NCBI GenBank assembly: GCA_032158295.1 | Contig: CM063254.1 | Span: 8,076,439-8,140,438 of the forward strand | DNA: 64,000 bases | From: Pycnopodia helianthoides | Lineage: Eukaryota; Echinodermata; Asteroidea; Forcipulatida; Asteriidae | Direction of reading: 5' to 3' | In this document: positions 34,403-47,900 of the stretch, one piece after another | Layout: every line of letters starts with the position of its first letter | Position numbering within the stretch: the stretch's first letter is position 1 | Program-made: the position numbers and the translations under genes | The notes under the pieces: model-generated | Database searches by the model: none | Told to the model about the DNA's origin: nothing | What the model saw: the letters and a program-made list of their open reading frames with translations, nothing else

Positions 34403-35022
34403 ACTAATTTGAGTTGCCCAATTGAATAAACTTTTTTGTATTGTTTATAATCCAATGAACAGATCACATACAGATAAGAATGAACAACATATTTCACATC
34501 ATACAAGAAAATGCAATGAGTTAAAGTGGCATTAGGCTCTATTGTGCACGGAAGTGGGGGTAACAGTAACATACTAACAGTAGCTTCAGTTCAAATATGA
34601 ACATTTAAAGAAGTATGGCCGACAACAAGTAAATAAATTATGACTGTTTTTAATTTGTATCAAACTGATAATTCTTAACAAAGTAATAGAAGGAGGGACT
34701 TTTTAGCGGCAGTGGAAGTGGTTAATTACGAATTTGCACAAAAAACTGTTTAAATTGCTCCATCGCTGCTGTTTTTACCAATGACTGAGATCTCAACTAA
34801 AAGATGAGTTGGAAAGTAATTTATGCCTTTGAGCCGAAATAAAAATTGTCAAAAACTAGGACTTATTAACTTTAAAGGGCACACAACACTATTTTTAATT
34901 TATATTGAACAATTAAATCAGATTTTCTTAAAGTGATTTTATCCTTGCGCTAACAACAAGCGATCTTCAAAACGGTCAATTTTACACTGAAACAAACTGT
35001 GATTAAAGCATTCAACAGTAAC

Positions 35023-35414
35023 TTAAAGGAACATTACAAAATTGTCTTTTGCTTACAAAACAGTTGCTGGCAGTGTAAGCACTTTATGTAATCCACCATA
35101 TACATAAGCTGACATACCTGTAGAAGTTTGAGATCGATCGGCGATCTGGGTGACGAGAAAATAGTAAAAAAACGGTTACACATTTGCATGAAATCATATA
35201 GATTCAACAAATGAATAAAACGCTCACTGAGCGATAAACTCCAATCGGAAAATTAGTATATTCATTTCTCATCAAATATGGCATTTCGACAGAAATATTT
35301 CAAGGGATGTTTTCTACTATCATCATCATTATACCGTGTAAGTTTTATGTAAATCTGTGATCAAAAGTATATTTTACAAGTTGTTTTCTTACCAATTACG
35401 TAATGTTCTTTTAA
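35023..35414. mobile_element. TTAA-flanked MITE, family 1, second copy
   Basis: Same family as 29642-30025, with GGAACATTACAAAATTG at the left and a slightly decayed right end before TTAA at 35411-35414. The interior matches over almost the whole length. Confidence 0.85.
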
Positions 35415-35682
35415 CTTCAAGCAGTGAAGATATCGTTTTCTATGCATTTTGGGTCTTAATAAAATGCCAAGGTTGATCAACAGTCAACGTTTGAGTGTTG
35501 TTTGTTATTTTGTTGTGCTGTTGAAGTATTAAAAGTCCAAACAACGTTATTCCTCGATCAAAATACACCACTGCTGTAATCTTAAGATATCTTTTATACT
35601 GAACTGATATTTCAAAACAAAAATTATGGCCTAACGTTTCGACCATTATGACAGTCTTTCTTTAAAATGTTGTCATATATTT

Positions 35683-35860
<178 letters not shown>

Positions 35861-36096
35861 TTGGAACGAATGAGCATGATGATCTAGTGAACAACGATGT
35901 TGCTTTATAGCTTTGCGAATGGTATTCCCCATTGTATACTTGTGCGTGTTGAACCAGCAAGGGCGTTGTACTGCACCACCATAACGAAACAGCAGGGAGT
36001 TTTTTGTGACACCAACCACGCGAGGAGACGTTATTTATAGTATTCTTTCATTATTGTTTTTGTTATAATTTTGTCTGAGTCTTGACGACTATTTAT

Positions 36097-36419
36097 ATGG
36101 GTGGCGACTCCGACGTGAAGGCGTGGCAAGAACACTGTGACAGCGGTCTCCACAAACATGAGTTGAAGGAAATCGGACGTTATTTCTACGAGTTTTTCGA
36201 CATGCAGCATCTGAAAGGTACGAGGTTGAAATTTGTTTCCCTTTCAATTTAGATGTGCAATGTGCATTGGGTTTAGATGAGACGTTAGAGGAAAAATACC
36301 ACAAGGAACCGCCTCAATGTGTAAACGTGGATCCGGATTGTGATCTTCTGGGGGTAGATAATGTTCCTCAGGCAGGGATCGAGGTTGAAGATTTCTTAAT
36401 ATTATTTTTTCCGCACTGA
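36097..36419 (+). CDS. Putative small two-exon gene with a 35-nt intron (unrecognised)
   Basis: Exon 1 (36097-36217) opens MGGDSDVKAWQEHCDSGLHK and ends ...DMQHLK plus one base before GTACGA. A 35-nt pyrimidine-rich stretch ends in TTTAG. Exon 2 (36253-36419) supplies the two missing bases and reads DVQCALGLDETLEEKYHKEP through PDCDLLGVDNVPQ to TGA. Together 95 residues, acidic, with four cysteines and no membrane segment. The phase fit and protein-like composition argue for coding. The intron is shorter than usual for animals, so it could instead be a deleted intron or chance. No family recognised. Confidence 0.35.
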
Positions 36420-36504
36420 TCTCGGTTGTATTTAACTGGTTTGTACTGCCGTGTTCGTAAGGTATAGTTTAGTCAATATATGATTTGACATAGATCAAAT
36501 TGCA

Positions 36505-36935
36505 AGATAATTTTTTGCAAGTGTCTCTTGAAACCGTCCCAAACAACATATCAAAAAAGTAGAAAAAGAGAAGTACGGAAAATATGCATAATGTGCATAA
36601 ATTAAAAATTGCCGCTTTTACCTCTATTTTCAGTAATAAATAATACATTTTTTTTACCCTTTTTTCCCACACAATATTTTCATAAATATAGTCACTGCAT
36701 GTTCTTCAAACACATATGAGAAAGAAAAAATCAAAGATGGTTGCTATTTTTTTTAAAGATGGCCGCCAATATTGTGTGGAAGAAAAAAAAAGAAAACAAG
36801 ATTTGTGTTATATATTACTGAACATAGAGGAAAAGGCAGCTATTTTTTATTTATGCAAATTAGGCATATTTCCCCTACTTCCCTTTTTCCTACTTTTTTA
36901 ACAGGTTTCCAAGAGACACTTGCAAAACAAAATCA
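36505..36935. mobile_element. Foldback element with about 180-bp arms
   Basis: 36510-36690 is inverted and diverged at about 36755-36930: GCAAGTGTCTCTTGAAACC against GGTTTCCAAGAGACACTTGC, and CACACAATATT against AATATTGTGTG. The short gap holds no gene. Confidence 0.75.
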
Positions 36936-39480
36936 ATTCTGTTGCAATTTTGTCTACAATCCCGGCCATATCTCGTTGGGCCCCCCTGCCCCCTTTCAAT
37001 GTTGAATCACATCGTTGCACGGTCTTCTGCGTTCCAGACAACATTGAGCGGGGGGACGGGGGACGGGGAGGGGACGGGGGAGAGAATGTTTATTGTGAGA
37101 CAGGGAATGGTTATTGTATGGTGTTTGTAACGTTATAGGAACGGGTGGCCCAAGCATTTTGGCCGGGATTGTAGTTCAAGCCATTTTTGGGCACAGATTG
37201 ACTAGACTAGTACGACCCTTAAACTGCGTAGATGCAACCCTGCTTGACATACCCATTTCATCACAGAGTTATGTAACACTGTACAAGAGTCTACTGGTAC
37301 TAATTGCAGACAACATGGAGGACATGACCACTGTAATATGCCAACAATTATACTAGTACGACAGACAATGAAGACATTCCTACCTATTTAAATGTTTTGT
37401 GTGCATTCCTCACTAAATCTTGTTGCTTTGCTCCATGCATTAATTGAAAATTTCCCCGACTATTGGGCGTTGTGGCACCATGGTACCTTTAGCACTTTGG
37501 AGAGCCCAAAGGAAGACCATGTGTCATTCTCTTATACTTGTTAATGTTGTGGGCTCTGGTTACGGAAATTAAGGTTCGGTATGGTTTCAAAGTACGTGTA
37601 TCTGCAGTGTAGAAAATGTAAACGCGGTTCGTTAACGTTGTTTTAAACGTGATGGAAAACTGCATTCCTTTAAAAAAAAAATTGTTTAAACGGTCAAGGA
37701 AACTGTTTACCGTTTAACATTAATTTACATTCCACTGCCCAAATCAATAAAAAATTTCCCTAAAAATACATTGCCATAAAAACATACTCCGTTATGAGCA
37801 CCTGTGAGCTGTTGATTGTATAAAACATTGTAAGAAATGACTCTCTCTAAAGTAGTGTAGAATCTGAGTAAGAGGTAATTTTAAAGATTTTTTTCCCCTT
37901 TAATTCCTTGCAACTTCATTGACCAATTGAGCCCAAGTTTTTTTTTGCGTACGATGGGAGCTTTAACAATTACCAACATTATATCCTTCCTTTAACAGCT
38001 GCGTTATGAAGACATCGGACAAGTATTGGTTCTCACTCCAAGAGATTTCTTAAGGGTAACTTTTTGGCTGGAGAAAAAGAACATTTCTTTACTTTTTAGA
38101 ACGTGTCTTGCCTTGCCAAAGAATATCAGACGAAGACTTATCAGTGATATTGTTTTCTTTTGTCAGAATGCCTTGAACTGTGTACCCTTAAAATATTTTG
38201 TGAGTCACGGCCTTTGCATATATAATTATTTGGAGCTCGTCTTTTAATCTTTATTCCCAAGCTATGTTTCTTAACCTTGATGGCAGATAAAGTCTCACAG
38301 CTTACTTACAATCGTCTCTACGTTATTGTCAACAACATGAGGTTATGGAAATAAGGTCAAGTCTGAACAGAAAGCAAGTAGAATATATAAAATATTAATG
38401 AAAGATGTTGCGTATGCAGAAAAAACTACTGTGTGCTTAAATTATTCGGACGTTTTGGGTTTGTTTACCTGTAGCTTTCGTGGTTGATTTATGTATAGGT
38501 TTTATACATGAGATTGTCGTCTTAATTTTTGTGCCTTTTTTAATAACAAAATATACCCCAGTGTTTGTAATAGCTTTTTTACCAATAAGTTAACTTAGGA
38601 TAAAACAATTAAAAAAGTAAACGAAACAACTGACCAGACTTATCGGCAAACGTTTACACTCAAATTCTTTCAAACGAGAAAACAAGTTGTGACATTGTTC
38701 CTTTGTATTACTAAAAGAGAAAGCTATCTACCCCATTTATTTTAAACTCGTAAAATTACATTAAAACTAATTCAACACAAATTAGCTGAACACACTCAGC
38801 TTTTTTAATGTACATTTTACCCTGCCTTTTTGCCTATTCCTTCATTTGATTGTATTCTGCAAGAATACAAAATAAAATACAAGTGTCCAACCAAAATCTT
38901 ACTGATCGTAAAGTTTATCCCACTAATAATAAAAAAAAACATTTTGCAAGACCCCCCCCCCAGACAAAAAAGAAGAAAAAACCAACCCCAACAAACAAAC
39001 AAAGACACCAACACCCCATAAAACAAAAACAAAAACATCGGGCAAACAAAAAACAACAACAAAAACCGCCAAACAAACAAACAAAACTTTGCTCAGTTGA
39101 TTGCCGCATTCTAATTACAGTCAGATAGCATCGAGCACAAAATTCTTGAGCAAACAATATCCATTTTGTAGTTTTCCCCCTGACTCAGGAGTCGTGGAAT
39201 TTTCAAAAGGTTGAATGCCATTTTTGCTCGTAAGCAGTTTATTCAAATCGACCGTTTTCGACAGAAAGCACATTCATTATTAAGATCGTTCACTAAATTC
39301 CTGATCAAACGGAAACCGTCCTTCGGTGGTCTTTTCGTGAACGTAAACAAAAAGTTGTATTTATTAATTTTTTTGTTATTGTCTTGTGCTGTTTGAGATA
39401 ATGTATACACTATTATAAAACGTATCTTCCATAGTTCTAACCAGTTATGATCTTAAAAAAAACAATAGTATAGAAAACTG
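36936..39480. other. Gene-free intergenic DNA
   Basis: Contains a G-rich run (37050-37080), a decayed relative of the family 2/3 TTAA MITEs at about 37795-37985 (GTATAAAACATTGTAAGAAATG, CAATTGAGCCCAAG), and an A/C-rich low-complexity stretch at 38930-39090. No convincing coding region. Confidence 0.5.
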
Positions 39481-39631
39481 TTAAAGGCACAGTACAAGTT
39501 TGTTAATTGGAGCCTGCTGATTGTGTTAATCCTATATAGGTACATACCTGTGAAAATTTCACTTCAAAAGGTGGTCGCATTTTTGAGATATCACCGAAAA
39601 ACCGGAGCAAATATTTCCACGCAGGAAGAAT

Positions 39632-42600
39632 ATTCCCCACAGTCTGAGAAGCGTTTCTCACCCCCTAACCTCCCTGTCCTAACCCCTTCCCTTCCAAACC
39701 CCCTTTCTAGCAGAAAATCAGTTCAAGCGGTTCCCCGCGTTTTAAGTAAGAAGAGTAAACTTGTCAGTTTCGGCTTTTACTTTATATGTAAGTTAAACCA
39801 TCAGATAGATGCTAAAGTTTGGTTGTTTGAACTTGATTGTTTTGTTTTGTCATCCGTTTGGTTAAACATAAACAAATTATGGTGAAAAATAACCACCTTG
39901 CATTTGTTCTCTTAATGTTAGGGGCCTTCAGAACTCTACTAAGAGAAGGCAGTTTTTTACCTGGCTAAGAAATCAACCCTTTGACGTTATCTTTCTTCAA
40001 GAAACGCACAGTGTTCCACATATTGAAACCACGTGGACTAGTGAATGGGGTTACAACATTTATTTTAACCACTTTTCTAGCAACAGTGCTGGGGTTTGTA
40101 TTCTTTTCAAAGCCACTTTTCAATTTGTGATTTCCAATATTTTGGCGTGACCCTAGGGGCCGCATTCTTTTATTAAATATTTGTATAGATGGTGAAACTG
40201 TCTCTTTGATAAATATTTATGCTCTAAACAACGACGATCCATGTTTCTTTTTGGAACTTGCTTATGTTATTGATTTATATGCTGATGGAAATTGTGTTCT
40301 GGGAGGTCATTTTAATATTATTCAAGATTTTGATCTAGACAAGTTGGGAGGTCGTCATCATACTAATTTTTCAGCTAAAAAAGAGCTCATTTCTTTACAG
40401 AAAAATCTTGATTTAATTGACATTTGGAGAAAACAAAATCCTGAAGTCAGGCGTTATACCTGGACATCGAACCATGACCTCCCAATTATATGTAGGTTAG
40501 ATTTTGTTTCTGGTATCATTTAATTTAATTTCTCGGGTTGATAAAGCGCATATTTCCAGTGGTTTTAAATCAGACCACTCGATGATTACTTTGTTTCTTT
40601 CGATGGGTTCAGAGCACCGTGGTCCGGGTTTTTGGAAATTAAACTCATCCTTGCTCTATGATTTGCAGTATGTCAAAGAATTAAAAGATGTTATCCGGAC
40701 TGCAGCTTTGAAAAAACCTTGATTGTAATCCAGCACTTCGTTGGGAAATGATTAAATGTAGTATTTGTGGTTACTCCATTCAGTTTTCTGAGGCAGAGAA
40801 AATTATTCCTAAGAAGATTGAACAATCTCTGGATACCCAAATGACCTCCATAGTGTTGACAAGCTGTGTGTCAAGAAACAAGATATGGAGAAGCTTATAG
40901 AATACAAAACTAAGGGGGACCTTGATTCGTTCAAAGGCTAGATGGTATGAAGAAGGTGAAAAGAGCGCCAAATATTTGCTGAATTTAGAGTAGCGGAACT
41001 ATTTAAACAAAACTATTTCTAAGTTAGAAATTGATGAGTTGACGGTCTCTGACCCAAAGAATATTTTGGATAAAGAACGCGCCTTTTGTTCGAGCTTGTA
41101 TAAATCCATGTTTAAAGATAAAGAGTTTGATGATAACAGCTCTGACAAATTCCTTTGGGATCCCCCTTTGAAAGTTTTGTCGGAGGAGTCTAGGAGTTCC
41201 TGTGAGGGTCTATTGACAGTCGGTGAGTGTTTAAATATTGTGAAATCCTTAGCTAATGAGAAGACCCCAGGCTCTGATGGTCTTCCAGCTGAATTTTATA
41301 AGGTCCTCTGGAATGATATTAAAGACTACCTCATCAAGGCTTTTAATTCTTCGTTTGAAATAGGTCAAATGTCAGTTTCGCAGAGAAGAGGTGTTATTAC
41401 TCTTCTTCCGAAAAAAGATAAAAACCCATTGTCTCTCAGTAATTGGAGACCTATTTCGATTTCAAACACTGACTATAAGATAGCAGCTAAAGCAATTGCT
41501 TACAGGATTAAAAACCATCTCCCTTCTTTAATATCCTCTGATCAAACAGGATTCATCCAGGGTAGATTTATTGGCGAAAATATTTTAACCATTTTGGAAA
41601 CCTTAAAATATACCGAAGACGAAGATATTCCTGAAATGCTGCTCTGTGTGGATTTTGAAAAAGCCTTTGATAAACTGGAATGGCATTTTGTCAATAAAAC
41701 TTCATTGTATTACGGTTTTGGTAAAGATCTAAGAAAATGGATTACGGTGTTTTATAAGAATATTGAGAGTACTGTTATCAATAATGGGTATTCTTCTAAA
41801 TTTTGTTCATTGTCCAGAGGAGTTAGGCAGGGCTGTCCTTTATCTCCATATTTGTTTTACTCTTGCTGTTGAACCCCTTGCAGAAACAATTAGGAATGAC
41901 AGGGACATTACTGGTATTAACGTAGATGGCCATCATCTTAAGATTTCCCAGTTTGCCGATGACACCACTATTTTTTTTTTTAAGACGGGTCTGAAAAATC
42001 ACTACAGAAGACTTTAGAAACTCTAGACAATTTTAAGAAATGCTCTGGTCAGAGGTTATTCTTATTGGATCAAACAAAAATAATCCTGTTAATTTTATGT
42101 CAAAGTTTCCTTTAAAACTTGGTAAAGAGTCTTTTAAATCACTAGGTATTTGTTTTTCTTTAAACAAAGAGAATATGTTTGTTTTAAACTTTAACCCCAT
42201 ACTCGTATCTATTGAGAACTCCCTTAAACTTTGGGGGTATGAGAAACTTAACCCTGCATGGTAAAATTACCATCCTCAAATCTTCAATAATGCCTAAGTT
42301 AACCTTTGTGACTTCTGTGCTGCCCAATCCTAACAAAACCTTTTTCAAGAAAATAAACTCTTTATTTTTTTTCGTTTTTATGGCATAATAAACCAAATAA
42401 AATTAAACGCACAGTTCTATTTAATAAACTGGATCAGGGAGGGTTGAATATGATTAACTATGAGCAGCATGTGTATGCCTTAAAAGCTGCTTTGGTTAAA
42501 AGGCTTCTAGATCAAACAAATGGTGGCAACTGGAAAGTTGTTGTCTTCAGACACCTTCACCAGTTTGGAGGGCGGAATTTGTTTGAAGGAAATTTCTCAA

Positions 42601-43700
42601 AAAGTTTTGTCACATCACTCCACTTGACATCCCCCATGTTAAACGATATTTTGACAGCTTGGAGTTCTCTTACCTTTAAATCCCCTGCTTCATCTGAAGA
42701 CTTTTTGAAGCAGAGCCTCTGGGGAAATTATGTTATTTTAATTCAAGGTCAGCCTCTTTTTTTATGAGATATGGTTTGAAGTTGGAATATCTAAGATTAA
42801 TCACATGATCGGTCCGACTGGCTGTTTTCTTTCCTATAAAGATCTTTATTTTAAATATAAATTAGAAACCAGCTTTATTCAGTATTTTGGTCTGTTAAAA
42901 GCCATTCCCTCTAAATGGAAAGATAAATGGATCAGTAATAATCTTCAGACTCTGGATGATTGTCATAAATTCTTTTCTCCACAAGAAACATTTTGTTAAA
43001 TATGTTTACGACAAGCTGATGGACAAAGTTAGAGATAAACCAGTGAAGGTTCAGACTAAATGGAATGCTTTATATGAGATCGGCCAGGAGGATTGGAAAT
43101 TCATTTTCCCTTTGCCTTACAAATGTACTATAGATATTAAGACTAGGATGTTTCAGTACATGTTTCAGCATAGACTAAAGGTGAACAACGTATTTTTGCA
43201 CAGGATTGGGCTGGTAAATAGCTCTAAATGTACTTTTTGTAAGGTAGGGGAAGAGACTCTTTCCCACTTATTTTGTAAGTGCACTTATGTAAAATCCTTT
43301 TGGAGTTGTTTACAAGATTGGATGGCTACTATGTTTAGGATAAACATAACTTTATCAGAGTTCTTCTTTATGTTTGGTTACAACATTTATGACCCCGTGT
43401 TGTTGATTAATCATTTAATTATTTTAGGAAAACAGCGCATTTATAAATGTAAATACGAAGAAAAACCTCCTGTATTTAACTCCTTCAAAAGAAGTGTAAT
43501 GTTAATTGAGAGTATGGAATATAAGATTGCCCTAAAGAGAGAAAAGTTAGACATCCACAATCGTAAATGGAAAAACCTTAGAGATATTTAACGACTTACT
43601 TATTGATTTATTTACATTAACTTATTTATTTGTCATTGATACACAATTTGACTATTTGTGATCCTGTGTTACTGCTTGAATGAATTAAAAAAAAAAAAAA
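39632..43700 (+). mobile_element. Second Tx1/L1-clade LINE
   Basis: A short 5' leader, one long ORF2-like region (about 39904-43591) and an A tail at 43685-43699. There is no recognisable ORF1, so it may be 5' truncated. It differs throughout from the LINE at 225-5455, so it is a separate family. Its RT active site is intact, unlike that of the first LINE. Confidence 0.85.
39904..43591 (+). pseudogene. LINE ORF2: endonuclease plus reverse transcriptase, frame-broken
   Basis: Endonuclease motifs SLNVRGLQN, FLQETH, LGGHFN (Asn-type GGDFN box altered) and SDHSMI lie between 39905 and 40590. RT motifs are TPGSDGLPAEFYK, NWRPIS, GFIQGRFI, VDFEKAFDKLEW, RGVRQGCPLSPYLF and an intact FADD near 41950. 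A CTFCKVGEETLSHLFCKC zinc knuckle lies near 43230. The frame changes near 40150, 40520, 40725, 41860, 42005 and several later points, with TAG near 40992. As elsewhere in the window, some breaks may be sequencing indels. Confidence 0.85.
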
Positions 43701-43852
43701 AATTGGGGGGAATAAAAAGTGATAGTAGTACTTCAAAATTAAAAGTTTCTCAAAATGCATTTTACTACCCAAAGCTGCTGTACTTCTTACCAAGTAAGTT
43801 TGCATTGCCATTAATTGTCAAAGTCATTACCAAACGTGTACTGTACCTTTAA

Positions 43853-44601
43853 TCTCTCTGCAGTTCATACATTAATAAACAATCTGTTAACTTGACGCGA
43901 ATGTTTTAGGTTGTTTATTTAAATATTTATTTTTTACAGGTAAAACATTAAATTACAGTACAAAAATGTGCAAATACAAAAGGCAAGAAATATTACAAAT
44001 AATAAACATCAGGCTAAGCATAAGCGTATACAGTCCATAGACAGGACAATGGCACACCTGAATGATAACAACAAATTGAACTAAATTACTCTCTATTTGT
44101 AAAAAAAAAAAAAAAAAAAAACGTTTAGAACACCGTTTTTATATCACCACGTTATTTTGGGCGTTAGCGGTTGATTCCTTTCTTTGTTCAATCGTTCAAT
44201 TTTTTTTCAGTGTGATCTTTAAATCTGCTGAAGTGATTTATGTTTACTTAGTACTTCCCCTACCCTCCCCCTACTGTTCTCAAGTCGGTTACATCGAGGA
44301 TGACCTCTTTTAAATAATATCCTTCATATCCTTGTTCTGTAGCTGTCCTCAAAGCTAATACTCAGTGGTATTCATCAAGGCTTCTTTCCGTGTATTGCCT
44401 TTACGTTGTACTCCTGCTTCCCTGCCTCATATATAAACCTGTCTCAATTCAAGAGCATTAGCAATTGTCGAACTACTTTTTTTTCAAATTATTCTCTTCC
44501 ATTTTAACCTTTCCGACTTTTTTTTGCCATAACCTTTTACGGCCATAAAAGTTTTCTTTTTCAATGCCTTTTTATGCAGCGTCAGGAAACGCATTGGTGA
44601 T
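43853..44601. other. Gene-free stretch
   Basis: AT-rich DNA with an A run at 44101-44120. No open frame or repeat that I can identify with confidence. Confidence 0.5.
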
Positions 44602-44987
44602 TTAAAGGCAGTGGACACTATTGGTAATTACACAAAATAATTATTAGCATAAAACCTTACTTGGTAACGAGTAATGGGGAGAGGTTGACAGTATAAAACA
44701 TTGTGAGAAACGGCTCCCTCTGAAGTGACATAGTTTTCGAGAAAGAAGTAATTTTCCACGAATTTGATTTCGAGACCTCAGAATTAGATTTTGAGGTCTC
44801 GAAATCAAGCATCTGAAAGCACACAACTCTGTGTGACAAGGGTGTTTTTTCTTTCATAGTTATCTCGCAACTTCGACGACCAATTGAGCTCAAGTTTTTA
44901 CAGGTTTGTTATTTTATCCATATTTTGAGATACACCAAGTGAGAAGACTGGCCTTTGACAATTACCAATAGTGTCCAGTGTCTTTAA
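44602..44987. mobile_element. TTAA-flanked MITE, family 3
   Basis: TTAA at both ends; termini AAAGGCAGTGGACACTATTG and CAATAGTGTCCAGTGTCTTT. An inner palindrome, GATTTCGAGACCTCA with its inverted copy, lies near 44766-44810. The sequence matches my memory of a repeat abundant in starfish transcripts and genomes. Confidence 0.85.
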
Positions 44988-47900
44988 TGTGCCAAGCCTG
45001 TAATAGGTAAAGTCAAGGAACCGCGTTTCCCCAGAGCCTGGCTGGCCTCCATAGAATCATGATTTAATAGGTCGACTAAAATTGCATTATATTCCACACA
45101 GTACTCGGTAGTTTCAGAAATAGTTCGTATAAACAACGAGACCCGTAAGAAATTAATTTCTTCACCCAGAATCGGGAGAGTGCGACTTAATAGTTTGACA
45201 GATTTGCATGCAAAACACAATCAGAGTTGCTCGTGACTTCAACGTTAGATTCATAGAACATCTACTGACATAAAACACGCATGTGTGTAAGGGGAAGAGT
45301 GAAATCATACATGTGTAGCCGTGTGCAAGAAAACCATGAGATGAGACATTTTGATGGTATTCGATATGTGCATCATATAAAACATTTTTAAGAAGGACAC
45401 GCAAAGAAAATAGTAGGACCGGAACGCACTCAAAGTGTTCAAAAAGCTTTAGGTTTAAATATTTATGAAAATTCTCCCCCGTTGGTGGAGAACCATGTAT
45501 GAAAACTAAAGCTTTAAAAAACGTATAAGGCGCAATGTGTATAGTTCTTTACAGGGATTTATTTTATTTTTTTTATTTTATTTTTTTGAGGGGGGTATGG
45601 TTAGAGGGCAAAGCCAAAAGGGGAACATGTGTTTGTTGGGGTGTTTGTTTGTTTGTTTGGTTGTTGTTGTTGGTTTTTTTTTTTGGGGGGGCGGGGGGAG
45701 GACGGATAGGTTGAAGGGTGTGAAAAAGAAGGAGAATGCCCAATTTAGTCTTAAGTGAATTAGCGCTGTGTTTATGGTGGTGTAGGAAATTTGAAACTAA
45801 TACCGGTGGTAGCCAATAAAAAGAAATATGGGCAGAGAGAGGTTGTTAAAAAAGAAAACACATGTTTTCGGTGTGGTCTCTGGTCATAAACCATCCCAAG
45901 ACTGTTTGGATATTGTTTTTGGTGGGAGAAGAATGTCTCCGATTTCCGAAAAAGTCAAGGCGTTGGTTAAAACAGACCTTATCTTTGATGTTTGCATGCC
46001 TCTTCACGGAAGAAAGAGTGGGGTGGAGAAAAGGGAGGGGGTTTGGATTGGGAAAGAGATGTTAGAACTCACTAAAATGAACTTTTATCCAGTGATAATG
46101 ATGTTGAGCCACTTTTGTTTGTACCTTTAATGGAGGGGGTCAAAACATATTTTCTGTGCGTTTCATAAGCTGCGCTTCATCAGTCACCATAATGACAGTT
46201 TTGCAACAAGGAGTGAGCACAACCTTACTTTTTTCTAGGCAAGAGGATCCAGAGAGATGTGTATTCTTCGTTTGTTTATAGCTTAATACGTAATCTCGTC
46301 TTGATACAAGCCCTGATCTTTTTCTTAAATTCTGTTGGTCTTTTATGTTCTTCTGTGGTTTGTATAGGCAAACAAAGATGGTCACAGGGAAGAGGTTAAG
46401 AGAAACTATAAATATAAATATGAATATTTATAGTTTCTCTTATTCTCCACACCATGCAAAGCTTCAAACACCATTTAGGGAAGAAGTTGTTTAGGAAATC
46501 ATTGTCATTAAGTGACAGTGTTTCAACAATGCATTTTTGAGATTAAAGTGATGTATTTGTGGGAAGAAAGACACAGTAAAAACAAGAGCCTGGTTCGTTT
46601 CTTTCTTGATGTTTGGTGGTGAATCAACATTGAATTCTTGTAGTTATCATTAGATTTCGTGAAGCGGGTCAATTCTTCTGTGCTGTATCCACGTTCTATC
46701 AGTTTTTCTTTAAAAGAAATTGACATTATTCTCAAAAATGTGTGTGTGTGTGTGTGTGTGCGTTTGTATATGATGTAAATCGAGGACACACATTTGAAAA
46801 CACACCAGCCTACCGAGGACATGAAGACAATCGAGGACGGTCCTCGATTATACCGCGTGCAAAATCCGATAAAACTGTGGTAATTGAGCTTGGTCGAGTT
46901 ATCCTCAAGCGCAAACTCGTCCGTCCTCACTAATGCGGTATTGTACAGCTGGGGAGCCACATGCCGCCGCGCTCTTAAAAAATGCGTGTGTATGCTTCAA
47001 TTTGGCAGGATCTTCAATGACCTCGAAAGTGCGGTATTGTGCAGTCCGTTGTAGTCAACCTCGTTTCCAGGGTTTATCGATCTCGCCCATGCAAGCGGCG
47101 TGCTGCTGCGCGCTGCCCATGGTAGCAAGGCTGCGTTGTAGTAACCAAGGACATCCAGGTCACCGTTAAAAGAGAAATAAAGCAACAGAAGGTTTGATTG
47201 TTTACGAAATTAAACTTACAATTATTCAGAAATATTCAGAAAATGTTTTTAAATTTTTAGATTTGTGTTATTGTGTAATTTTAGAGGTAATCTAGGCCTA
47301 CTTTTAGTTTAATTTTTGTCACAGGTCCGTACGAGGATTACACGATGTCTTCCTTGTTCTGCATGCACTGTACTGCTGATGCTCTCGAAGCTTGAACGTA
47401 GTTTTGACGACGGCGAATTTTTTAGTTCATTTTACGTGCTGAGTTCCTAAAACATATCATATGTCATATGGATAACTGTAAGAAAATCGTCATTGGATTG
47501 GTTATATTATATATTTGGAATGCTTTTCTCACATTCTTCTGTATTGTAGAAGCATTGTATTTTGCGTGAGTGACTGCTGTTCCGTGGCGTAGGCCATAGG
47601 GGGAAAAGGTATGCTAACGTTGCCGAGTATTGTTAATGTTATTAATAATAATAAACCGATGACGCGACGTTAATAAATAGTAAATATAAATATCAATCAC
47701 TCAGCAGTTCATGTAAAACTTTGATTTTGAATTGATTCGTCACTTTTATTTATAGGCGTGATTAATGTAGAATAGTTTACAAAACAATAACTTAGAGGCC
47801 TATCAAAGTGTAGTTTTTGAGGTGGAAAACAGCACCTAGGCTCAGTCTAGATACTACTATTACTAATAATTATGGAGCTATAAAAGTTTATAGCTCCATG

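Larger units (their letters stand above)
39481..43852. mobile_element. TTAA-flanked MITE split by a LINE insertion
   Basis: TTAA at 39481-39484 and 43849-43852. The left terminus AAAGGCACAGTACAAGTTTG matches the inverted right terminus AAAGGTACAGTACACGTTTG. The left half ends near 39632 after GCAGGAAGAAT; the right half resumes after the LINE's A tail near 43700. An uninterrupted relative in Y2 continues past GCAGGAAGAAT into AATCCGTAATTGG, which locates the LINE's left boundary. Confidence 0.75.

Noticed and set aside
35627..35660. Hammerhead-like GGTCGAAACGTTAGGCC on the minus strand
   Set aside because: The CUGANGA core is absent (CTGTCATAA instead), so no ribozyme can be supported.
45828..46130. 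100-codon open frame
   Set aside because: No domain, splice partner or repeat conservation; length is within chance for this sequence.
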